From Lachnospiraceae bacterium UBA1258 (GTDB lineage: Bacteria > Bacillota > Clostridia > Lachnospirales > Lachnospiraceae): a DNA stretch of 10,088 bases. Under the pieces are notes generated by a model. It searched no databases. It was not told the DNA's origin and worked only from the letters and a program-made list of their open reading frames with translations. The translations under genes and the position numbers were made by a program. The stretch is from the NCBI GenBank assembly GCA_002308235.1, contig DBVS01000136.1, positions 1 to 10,088 on the forward strand, in the 5' to 3' direction. Every line of letters starts with the position of its first letter. Position 1 is the stretch's first letter. Below are positions 1-6,234 of this stretch, piece by piece.

Positions 1-375
1 TATTCGTCGGCACTTATCAACTTGACGGCTCCTGCATCAGGCGGAGGAACGTCAATCGGAGGCAATACTGCGTCTTCGTCAGGAACGGCTTCAGAGGATT
101 ATTTCGCCGACCTTAAGAGCGCTTTCGATTACGCTCTGGCTCTTGGCGGAAATCAGACAGTCACCTGGAACCGAGACAGCGTTCTTAACTACGATATCAT
201 GAAACTCTTAGCAGAGAACCCGAGCATTACCCTTGCTTTTTCCTACACCTATGAGGACATGGATTATTTAGTTACAATTCCGGGACGCCTCGCCAAACCC
301 GACCCCGAGATCCCCATCTACGGCCCCCTTTACCTCTACGGAATGTACGGCGGTACAGTGAAGAAACATCAATGA
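1..375 (+). CDS. C-terminal end of a secreted/surface protein (5' truncated)
   Basis: The reading frame is open from base 1 and ends at TGA 373-375, so 124 codons of the 3' end are visible and the true start lies upstream of the window. The first ~35 residues are a Gly/Ser/Thr/Ala-rich linker. A compact module follows, with the signatures QTVTWNRDS, YDIMKLLAENPSITLAFSYTY, YLVTIPGR and PIYGPLYLYGMYGG. I recognise this as a small C-terminal module found at the end of many large secreted proteins of Lachnospiraceae (a pattern like TVxW...YDxMKxLxxNPxxTLxFxYTYxxxxYxVTIPG...YGPLYL). Its function is unknown to me. There is no LPxTG motif or hydrophobic tail, so sortase anchoring is not supported. 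It sits 173 bases before the sugar operon and seems functionally unrelated. The possible start TTG at 22 is not a real start because the frame continues upstream. Confidence is high for a real gene end and moderate for the surface-protein reading. Confidence 0.8.
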   Translation, partial: YSSALINLTAPASGGGTSIGGNTASSSGTASEDYFADLKSAFDYALALGGNQTVTWNRDSVLNYDIMKLLAENPSITLAFSYTYEDMDYLVTIPGRLAKPDPEIPIYGPLYLYGMYGGTVKKHQ

Positions 376-414
376 GACGTTGACGCTAAAATACATTAAA
401 CAAGCAAAAATGAC

Positions 415-444
415 TTGATAATCGCAGACAAAAGTCGCTATAAT
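415..444 (+). promoter_or_regulatory. Sigma-A-type promoter P1 for the sugar operon
   Basis: TTGATA at 415-420 (5 of 6 to the -35 consensus) and a perfect TATAAT at 439-444 are separated by 18 bases. Transcription would start near 451, leaving a leader of about 98 bases before the binding-protein ATG at 549. It is the best promoter match upstream of the operon. The inverted repeat at 457-472 lies immediately downstream of the predicted start, where a bound repressor could block transcription. Confidence 0.7.
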
Positions 445-456
445 ACAAAAGAATAC

Positions 457-472
457 GTAAATGTCAATTTAC
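457..472 (+). promoter_or_regulatory. Inverted repeat GTAAAT-GTCA-ATTTAC, candidate operator
   Basis: Two perfect 6-base arms (457-462 and 467-472) flank a 4-base spacer. The palindrome covers about +6 to +21 of promoter P1 and its right arm overlaps the possible -35 box of P2 (468-473), so one bound protein could affect both promoters. The arms are AT-rich, so the RNA hairpin would be weak and a DNA-binding role is more plausible. The binding protein is unknown. AraC-family proteins usually bind direct rather than inverted repeats, so a different regulator such as a LacI-type protein is possible. Confidence 0.4.
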
Positions 473-496
473 TGCCCGTTTCCTCACGGCTATAAT
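468..496 (+). promoter_or_regulatory. Possible second promoter P2
   Basis: A second perfect TATAAT lies at 491-496, 17 bases after TTTACT (468-473), which matches 4 of 6 -35 positions. The predicted start is near 503, just before the palindrome at 506-519. The -10 box and spacing are good but the -35 box is mediocre, so this is either a weaker tandem promoter or one that needs an activator. Confidence 0.4.
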
Positions 497-505
497 TCAA
501 GACAA

Positions 506-519
506 CGGAGATAACTCCG
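506..519 (+). promoter_or_regulatory. Short palindrome CGGAG-ATAA-CTCCG in the operon leader
   Basis: Perfect 5-base arms (506-510 and 515-519) flank a 4-base loop, in the untranslated leader 29 bases before the start codon. It could be a small RNA hairpin at the 5' end of P2 transcripts, stabilising the mRNA, or a DNA operator. The right arm CTCCG is only partly complementary to the AGGAGGG ribosome site at 539-545, so sequestration of that site is possible but weak. Confidence 0.3.
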
Positions 520-548
520 GAATAGTTAAGCAGGAAACAGGAGGGAAA

Positions 549-1835
549 ATGAAAAAGATCAGATTTTTGGCAGTTTTGTCTGCATTGGTGCTTGCATTGG
601 GCTGCATGTGGGGTTGCGGCAACGGAAAGGGCGGCAGTTCCGCTCCTGCAAGTAACAGCGAAGCAAACAAAGACGGAGAGCCCAAGAACAGCAGTGCAAG
701 TGAAGTAAAGATTACATTCTGGCACACCTACGGCGATGCAGAAGAAAAGGCATTTCTCGAGGAAGTTCTTCCTTTGTGGGAAGCAGCTCATCCCGAGATC
801 AAAGTTGAAGCGGTAAGACAGGACGGCAGTCAGTATCACGAAATGATTGTTACTTCCTTCGGAACCGGCATGAGCCCCGATGTGGCACGTGTGGACATCA
901 CCAACGTAGCTGCATACGCAAGCATCGGAGGACTTGCAGCCCTCAGTGATTATCCGGATTTCGCCACTGTAAGTGCGGATTGCCTTGAAGGCCCCTTATC
1001 CACCAACCTTTATAAGGGTAAATATTACGGACTTCCCCTTGACACCAACTGCAAGGCAGCCGTAATGAATATGAACGTCATGAAGGATCTTGGCTTAAAC
1101 GAAGCACCCAAGACCATGGAAGAGTTTATCGCCGCAGCAGAAAAGAGAGGTTCCTATTCCCTTAACGTTTCGGGTGTGGGCGACTGGGATATGTACCCTT
1201 ATTTCTGGCTTTTCGGTGGCGTCCTTACGGACGACGGTTTTACAAAGGCCACGGGATACCTTGACAGTGCAGCCAGTGTTAATGCGATAAAGAAAATGAT
1301 CGAGCTTCACGACAAGAAGGTATTTACCATTCGTGACATCGACGGTTCCGTAGATGCATGGGACGGAATCAACAGCGAGTATGCAATGTTTTTCGAAGGC
1401 CCCTGGTACTTCGGCTCTTACGAAGATACCAAACAGAAGGGCATCGAAGCAGCAAACATCCCCACCTTTAACGGCAGAAGTGCTTCCGTTGTGGGCGGTG
1501 AAGATATAGTGGTATTTTCTAACAGCAAGAATCGGGATGCGGCTTATGAATTTGCTAAATTCATGACCACACCCGAGGCTCAGCTTGCGCTTCTTAAGTC
1601 GGGACAGCTTCCCATCCTTAAGTCTCTTACTGAGAACGAAGCAATCAAGTCCAATCCCGTTTGGAGCGTGTACATGTCTCAGATGAATTCTGCAATGGCG
1701 AGAATTCCTTCTCCCAACAATTCGCAGATTCAGGAGATATGGAGCGAAACTATCACCAATATTTTCTTAAACGGCGCAGATGTTGAAACAGAGTTGCACA
1801 ATGCGGCTGCGCTTATCGACGCACAGTTGAAATAA
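549..1835 (+). CDS. Sugar ABC transporter substrate-binding lipoprotein (family 1, CUT1)
   Basis: The 428-residue product is the solute receptor of the ABC importer encoded next to it, tethered to the outer face of the membrane. The N-terminus is a lipoprotein signal: basic MKKIR, hydrophobic residues 6-17, then Cys19 (ALGC) or Cys23 (MWGC) as the lipidated cysteine. Residues 24-52 are a Gly/Ser/Asn-rich linker, and the binding-protein fold begins near 53 with VKITFWHTYG. The family-1 pattern follows: a helix rich in E/A/W, SFGTGMSPDVARVD, then KYYGLPLDTNCKAAVMN, a signature typical of binding proteins for maltose-type and other oligosaccharides. Aromatic patches (FWHTYG, DMYPYFWLFGG, FFEGPWYFGSYED) fit sugar stacking. 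The ATG has a strong AGGAGGG site at 539-545. It is first in the operon and is followed by a stem-loop, which often accompanies higher expression of the binding protein. From context the ligand is inferred to be isomalto-oligosaccharide or short dextran, since the sequence alone does not separate alpha-1,6 from alpha-1,4 glucans. Confidence 0.93.
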   Translation: MKKIRFLAVLSALVLALGCMWGCGNGKGGSSAPASNSEANKDGEPKNSSASEVKITFWHTYGDAEEKAFLEEVLPLWEAAHPEIKVEAVRQDGSQYHEMIVTSFGTGMSPDVARVDITNVAAYASIGGLAALSDYPDFATVSADCLEGPLSTNLYKGKYYGLPLDTNCKAAVMNMNVMKDLGLNEAPKTMEEFIAAAEKRGSYSLNVSGVGDWDMYPYFWLFGGVLTDDGFTKATGYLDSAASVNAIKKMIELHDKKVFTIRDIDGSVDAWDGINSEYAMFFEGPWYFGSYEDTKQKGIEAANIPTFNGRSASVVGGEDIVVFSNSKNRDAAYEFAKFMTTPEAQLALLKSGQLPILKSLTENEAIKSNPVWSVYMSQMNSAMARIPSPNNSQIQEIWSETITNIFLNGADVETELHNAAALIDAQLK

Positions 1836-1848
1836 TCTGTTATTTACG

Positions 1849-1872
1849 GCCCGCAGATTGATTTCTGCGGGC
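1849..1872 (+). terminator. Intercistronic stem-loop, probable attenuator or mRNA-stabilising hairpin
   Basis: GCCCGCAGA (1849-1857) and TCTGCGGGC (1864-1872) form a perfect 9-bp stem with a 6-base loop. The bases after it (TGTTGCTATCTTT) are T-rich but not an uninterrupted T run, so complete termination is unlikely. It starts 13 bases after the binding-protein stop and ends 29 bases before the first permease start. Partial termination or protection of the upstream mRNA from 3' decay would yield more binding protein than permease, as in many CUT1 operons. Confidence 0.65.
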
Positions 1873-1901
1873 TGTTGCTATCTTTGAAAGGCGGTTTTTC
1901 T

Positions 1902-2816
1902 ATGAAAAGGGTAAACAGGTCTCTTAAAGAGTTTGGGACGGCTCTGCCGTTTGTTTTGCCGGGACTTTTGCTTGTTTCCGTATTCATTCTTTATCCCATG
2001 CTGTTTACGATTCGAATTTCACTTTCAGACTACAAGATCGTTACGGGAGATATCGATTTTATCGGTTTGTTGAACTTTAAAAACGTGTTTGCGAGTGGAT
2101 CAAAGTTCTGGTTTGCGCTTCGAAACAACGTTTTGTACGCAATCGTTACGATTCCCTTTATTATTTTCGGGGGCATGCTTTTTGCTTATCTTGTGAACAA
2201 TCTTAAGCACGGGCAGAGCCTGTTCAGAGTGGGCTTTTACCTTCCCGTAATTACGTCATGGGTTATCGTGGCCCTTGTTTTCCAGTACATGTTCAATAAC
2301 TCAAACCGCGGACTCATAAACTATCTTTTGGTGGATGTGTTTAAGGTTATGGATGACTATGTTCCGTGGCTTTTGAGGGAATGGTCGGGAAACGCCGCCA
2401 TATGGATCATGGGAATATGGAAGAACGTGGGCTGGGCCATGCTTATTTTCCTTGCGGGTTTGCAGGGAATCTCGAAGGACCTTTACGAGGCCGCAGCTCT
2501 TGACGGAGCGGGGATTTTTAAACGGTTTATCCACATCACCATGCCGAGTCTTCGCCCCGTGACATACTATGTCATGGTCAACATGATAATCGGTTCCTTT
2601 AACGTTTTCATACAGGTTCTCATGCTTACGAGCGGTAATCCCAACGGACGTACGTCGACGCTTCAGTATTTGCTTTATGACAGAGCCTTTAACCAGTATA
2701 ACTTCGGCGAAGCTTCGGCTATCGGCCTCATCTCCGCTGTGATAATTCTGGTGGTCACACTTACTCTTAACCACAGAATGAATCGTAACGCTGACGATAC
2801 GGAGGAGACGGCATGA
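1902..2816 (+). CDS. Sugar ABC transporter permease, MalF/UgpA-like (CUT1)
   Basis: This 304-residue integral membrane protein is one half of the importer channel. Likely membrane helices lie near residues 14-36, 78-100, 110-132, 166-188, 220-240 and 272-290. The cytoplasmic EAA loop, which docks on the ATPase, is clear: E196-A-A-A-L-D-G-A-G continuing to M214-P215. The size and six-helix plan match UgpA/MsmF-type permeases, which lack the large periplasmic loop of enterobacterial MalF. I chose ATG 1902 over the upstream in-frame TTG at 1875 because AAAGGCGG (1887-1894) lies 7 bases before the ATG, whereas the TTG sits against the stem-loop with no ribosome site. The stop codon overlaps the next gene by four bases (ATGA), indicating translational coupling with its permease partner. 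The transported sugar cannot be read from this protein. The substrate is inferred from the neighbouring hydrolases. Confidence 0.92.
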   Translation: MKRVNRSLKEFGTALPFVLPGLLLVSVFILYPMLFTIRISLSDYKIVTGDIDFIGLLNFKNVFASGSKFWFALRNNVLYAIVTIPFIIFGGMLFAYLVNNLKHGQSLFRVGFYLPVITSWVIVALVFQYMFNNSNRGLINYLLVDVFKVMDDYVPWLLREWSGNAAIWIMGIWKNVGWAMLIFLAGLQGISKDLYEAAALDGAGIFKRFIHITMPSLRPVTYYVMVNMIIGSFNVFIQVLMLTSGNPNGRTSTLQYLLYDRAFNQYNFGEASAIGLISAVIILVVTLTLNHRMNRNADDTEETA

Positions 2817-3688
2817 TGAAAAGAAACATGAAGAAAAGCGATGCTGCCCTGCAGGTTCTGATATGGGTTCTTTTGATCGGAGCGTTGTTTGTTTTTTCCG
2901 TTCCGTTCCTGTATATGATAACGAACTCCTTTGAAGAATTCAGTTTTGTTCTTCCCTATCCGCCGAAGCTCTTTCCGACAAAACTACAGTGGTCGGCCTA
3001 TGAGCATATACTCAGTATGAAGATATTCCCCACGGCGGTAAAAAACAGCATTATCAACACAAGCATTACCGTGGTTTTGGCTGTTTTCATTTCGTCCCTT
3101 TCGGCTTACGGATTTGCAAAGATCAAATTTCCGGGAAGGGAACTGTTGTTTAACATATATCTTTTTACCCTTATGATGCCGGGATTTTTGAACATCATCC
3201 CGCAGTTCATAGTTTTGCGGAGCATGAAGATGCCGGGATTTGCAAACGGACTGGTGGGAACCAGACCCGGGCTCATACTCATCTATGTGGCGACAAACGT
3301 TTGCGGACACACTTTCTTTTTACGGAGCTTTTTCAGGGGTCTTTCCAGATCTCTTTCGGAGTCCGTACTGATAGATGGCGGCGGCCACGGAGCAATCTTC
3401 TTTAAGATCATGCTTCCCCTGTCAAAGCCTGCCATCGGAACCATGGCAATCTTTGCTTTCCAGGGATTCTGGGAAGAGTACTTTACCGCGAAGGTTCTGG
3501 TGGGTGCGAATGAAAAAATGATAACTTTGCCCCTTTTGCTGCAGCGCTTAAACGGAGAACACGCAACCCGCTGGGAGTGGGTATTTGCGGCCTCCATCCT
3601 TGCGCTTATCCCCGTAGTCATTCTTTTTGTGGTTTCCCAGAAAAAGATGGTGGTGGGCGGCCTCACTCAAGGCTCGGTAAAGGGTTGA
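2813..3688 (+). CDS. Sugar ABC transporter permease, MalG/UgpE-like (CUT1)
   Basis: The 291-residue protein is the second permease subunit and pairs with the one just upstream. After a basic N-terminus there is a first hydrophobic helix around residues 14-36, then the usual family pattern SYGFAKIKFPGR-like (here SAYGFAKIKFPGRE) near the start of the binding-protein-dependent transport domain. The EAA loop is E183-S-V-L-I-D-G-G-G through L201-P202, with Ser-Val in place of Ala-Ala, a tolerated variation. The C-terminus QKKMVVGGLTQGSVKG is typical of MalG-type permeases. GGAGGAG at 2801-2807 serves the start at 2813. A second ATG follows immediately at 2816, so initiation could be one codon later (291 or 290 residues). 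No ABC ATPase gene follows. In many Firmicutes one MsmK-like ATPase encoded elsewhere powers several CUT1 systems. Confidence 0.92.
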   Translation: MMKRNMKKSDAALQVLIWVLLIGALFVFSVPFLYMITNSFEEFSFVLPYPPKLFPTKLQWSAYEHILSMKIFPTAVKNSIINTSITVVLAVFISSLSAYGFAKIKFPGRELLFNIYLFTLMMPGFLNIIPQFIVLRSMKMPGFANGLVGTRPGLILIYVATNVCGHTFFLRSFFRGLSRSLSESVLIDGGGHGAIFFKIMLPLSKPAIGTMAIFAFQGFWEEYFTAKVLVGANEKMITLPLLLQRLNGEHATRWEWVFAASILALIPVVILFVVSQKKMVVGGLTQGSVKG

Positions 3689-3711
3689 TCTGAAAGGCAG
3701 AATATTTCTTT

Positions 3712-5316
3712 ATGAATAGATTAAAGTTTAATAAGGCGCAGTATTTGCGGGGAGATGATGTTGTTATCGAATGCCCGGGAAACTGCGAAAAGCTGTCGGT
3801 TAAGCTTTTCATTCTTTCCGAAGAGATTGCGGCAGATACAAAGAAAGAAGGCTGCAGCATTACGATAAGCGGCCTTAATGAAGGTAATTACGGAATCAGC
3901 GTCTCGGGAGATGGTTTCTTTTGGGAAGGAGCCTTCGATGTTGTTTCTGAAGAAAGAACTATTGTAAGATACGGCTTTCTTTCCGATTTTTCGGCTAAAG
4001 ACGGCGGAGAAGACGATGTTGAGTGGATGAAGGACATGCACATAAACGCCGTTCAGTACTACGACTGGATGTACAGGCATGACGATCTGATTTCCGCAGA
4101 GACTGAATATAAGGATCCCCTGGGAAGGGAAATGTCCCTGAATGTGCTGTCCGAAAAGATCAATGCCTGCAGAAAATACGGCATGCGCCCCTTTGCTTAC
4201 GGCGCAGTGTACGCGGCCACCAAGGATACTTTTTCAAAGCATCCCGAGTGGGGCATGTATACTCTCGACAAAGAACCCATGATTTTTGCCAATTGGCTCT
4301 ATTTCATGAATATTTCCGAAAAATGCGGATGGACAAGGCACATTCTTGATGAATACAGGAAAGCCATCCGATTCGGCTTTGAAGGCATTCACATGGATAC
4401 CTACGGATTCCCCAAACAGGTCTGGGATTCTGCGGGAAACAGGATTGAACTTGAAGAGGATTTTCCGAAACTTATCGATGCCGCTGCCGAAGCGGTAAAG
4501 AAGGAGAATCCCAAAGCAGGGGTAATCTTCAATGCCGTAAATAACTGGCCCGTTGAAAGCGTGGCGGGGAGCAATCAGGATTCGGTGTATATCGAAGTAT
4601 GGCCTCCCAACGAAACCTACCACGATCTCTATCTTTTGATAAGAGAGGCCGGACTCCTTTCCGGGAAGCACGTTATTCTGGCGGCGTACCTTAAGCCTTT
4701 CCTTGAAGAGGACGTTAAAGGAGCTATGTCCGCCTGGAGACTTTGCTTTGCGGCCATAAGTGCGTCGGGTGGAACCCAGCTTATTCTCGGAGAAAAAAGA
4801 GGGATCCTCAGAGACAGTTATTACGTGAATTACGCCACAGTTGATGCGGCAAACGAGGATACAATCCGGAAATACTGCGATTTTCAGGTAAGATACGCAG
4901 ACCTTCTTTATAACGATCGGGGAACCGATATTACCAGGACCGCTTCCTGCGGGATAAACGAAGATGTATGCTTTAACGCGGGCAGATTCAGCGTTTCGGA
5001 CGATGCCAAGCCCGGAACCGTCTGGACCGTTATCAGAAGCACCGGAAAAAGAATAACAGTGAATCTTGTGAACCTTACGGGAAACGACAGTAACTGGAAC
5101 GAAGCAAAGAATGAGCCGGATTTACCGGAGAACATAGAGATAAGCTTCAGATTTGACCGCAAAGTAAAGGGAATCTTCAGCGCCTCTCCCGACGGTGAAA
5201 CCTGCGCGCCCACGGGGCTTCCGTATGAGTGCGAAAATAATGGACAGGGCCGTGTTTATCGGGTTAAACTGAAGACAATAAAATACTGGGCGGTAATCTG
5301 GCTGGAAGCGGAATAG
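3712..5316 (+). CDS. Glycoside hydrolase family 66, dextranase-like, apparently cytoplasmic
   Basis: The 534-residue product is predicted to cleave internal alpha-1,6-glucosidic links in dextran or isomalto-oligosaccharides. Residues ~5-85 form a small beta domain (KAQYLRGDDVVI). From RYGFLSDF onward comes the family's barrel with V114-Q-Y-Y-D118-W-M-Y-R-H123. The motif GFEGIHMDTYG places the nucleophile at Asp229, and YIEVWPP places the acid/base at Glu295. This 66-residue spacing is close to that in characterised members (Asp385/Glu453 in the Streptococcus mutans dextranase, from memory). A C-terminal beta-sandwich covers ~420-534. There is no signal peptide: the protein starts MNRLKFNK directly before the first domain, whereas characterised dextranases are mostly secreted. 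It is compact and seems to lack the CBM35 insertion of cyclising family members (CITases), so hydrolysis is favoured over cyclisation. The ribosome site is weak and distant (AAAGG 3693-3697, 14 bases upstream), suggesting modest translation. It starts 23 bases after the permease. Confidence 0.85.
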   Translation: MNRLKFNKAQYLRGDDVVIECPGNCEKLSVKLFILSEEIAADTKKEGCSITISGLNEGNYGISVSGDGFFWEGAFDVVSEERTIVRYGFLSDFSAKDGGEDDVEWMKDMHINAVQYYDWMYRHDDLISAETEYKDPLGREMSLNVLSEKINACRKYGMRPFAYGAVYAATKDTFSKHPEWGMYTLDKEPMIFANWLYFMNISEKCGWTRHILDEYRKAIRFGFEGIHMDTYGFPKQVWDSAGNRIELEEDFPKLIDAAAEAVKKENPKAGVIFNAVNNWPVESVAGSNQDSVYIEVWPPNETYHDLYLLIREAGLLSGKHVILAAYLKPFLEEDVKGAMSAWRLCFAAISASGGTQLILGEKRGILRDSYYVNYATVDAANEDTIRKYCDFQVRYADLLYNDRGTDITRTASCGINEDVCFNAGRFSVSDDAKPGTVWTVIRSTGKRITVNLVNLTGNDSNWNEAKNEPDLPENIEISFRFDRKVKGIFSASPDGETCAPTGLPYECENNGQGRVYRVKLKTIKYWAVIWLEAE

Positions 5317-5334
5317 TTTGATTTGGAGGTTTGT

Positions 5335-6228
5335 ATGCTTCTTTCTTACGACGGCAATGTTTTGCCCAGAGTCAGGATGATGGGACACGTCAGGTACAGT
5401 GAGCCGTGGATGCACTTTTCAAGACAGATCGATGAATTCGTTCTTTATGTCATCAGGGAAGGAAACATGTACATAAAGGAAGACGGCGTCGAATACCGGC
5501 TTACGGCGGGGGATTTCTTTTTGCTGGAACCGGGTCTTTTGCATGAAGGCTTTGAAAAAGCGACCTGCGACTATTACTATGCCCATTTTTCCCATTCTGC
5601 GTTAAAGAGAGCAAAGGATCCGGCGGCAGCCATGGAAGAGCTGGCGGAAAAGCGCCGAAAGACCATGATAAGCTACAACCTGGATTTTGAGGACCCCACG
5701 GATTCCATAACCTATATTCCGAAGCAGTTTAACGTAAACAGCCTTGATTTCAGGAAGGTGCTTTCCGGGGCCGTGGAAGAATACGATGCAAGAGAGGAAC
5801 ATTACCGAAACCGGGTTTCTGCCACCCTTCATTCTTTTTTGTTGAATGTGGCACACGAGCATCTGCTTACGGAGTGGGCCGAAAAGAAGAAGATCACCAA
5901 AGCCGAATACGCGGCGGAGAGGTTGATCCGGTACATGAACCAGAATTATTCAAAGCCCTTTTCCGGCAGTGAGATAGAAGAGATGTTTGAAGTCAATTTT
6001 GATTATATTAACCGTATTGTGGCAAAGATGACCGGTTACACGGTTTTTGCTTATTTAAACGGGCTGCGGATAAACAACGCAAAGCAGCTCATAGCAACCA
6101 CGGACCTGCCTTTTAACGAGATCGCCTACTATGTGGGAATTGAAGACAGGTACTATTTTTCCAAGCTTTTTAAGAAGCTTACGGGTATGACCGCAACGGA
6201 ATATTACAGAAGAGCGAGAGAGAGGTAG
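5335..6228 (+). CDS. AraC-family transcriptional regulator with N-terminal cupin sensor
   Basis: This 297-residue protein is likely the local regulator of the sugar operon. The N-terminal ~100 residues form an AraC-type cupin (YVIREGNMYIKEDG, YRLTAGDFFLLEPGLLHEG), the part that binds the inducer in AraC, RhaS and MsmR-type proteins. A helical linker follows. The DNA-binding domain occupies ~193-297 with two helix-turn-helix units (~209-233 and ~257-283) and the family signature GIEDRYYFSKLFKKLTG ending in ATEYYR. I chose ATG 5335 because GGAGG (5325-5329) lies 5 bases upstream. The in-frame TTG at 5323 overlaps that ribosome site and cannot be the real start. It lies between the GH66 and GH13 genes with gaps of 18 and 6 bases, so it is co-transcribed with the genes it probably controls, giving autoregulation. 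Whether it activates or represses is not visible. Confidence 0.9.
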   Translation: MLLSYDGNVLPRVRMMGHVRYSEPWMHFSRQIDEFVLYVIREGNMYIKEDGVEYRLTAGDFFLLEPGLLHEGFEKATCDYYYAHFSHSALKRAKDPAAAMEELAEKRRKTMISYNLDFEDPTDSITYIPKQFNVNSLDFRKVLSGAVEEYDAREEHYRNRVSATLHSFLLNVAHEHLLTEWAEKKKITKAEYAAERLIRYMNQNYSKPFSGSEIEEMFEVNFDYINRIVAKMTGYTVFAYLNGLRINNAKQLIATTDLPFNEIAYYVGIEDRYYFSKLFKKLTGMTATEYYRRARER

Positions 6229-6234
6229 AGGGTT

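Noticed and set aside
416..430. CcpA (cre)-like site in the spacer of promoter P1
   Set aside because: The AAnCG core and right half fit, but the conserved TG at positions 2 and 3 is missing at the required spacing, so the match is too weak to call.
438..839. Reverse-strand open frames overlapping the promoter region and binding-protein start
   Set aside because: They are antisense shadows of a well-supported lipoprotein gene and its promoters, with no recognisable protein family.
1875..1901. Upstream TTG start for the first permease
   Set aside because: It lacks a ribosome site and lies directly after the stem-loop. ATG 1902 has AAAGGCGG at proper distance and gives a normal N-terminus.
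5323..5334. Upstream TTG start for the AraC-type regulator
   Set aside because: The TTG overlaps the GGAGG ribosome site that serves ATG 5335.
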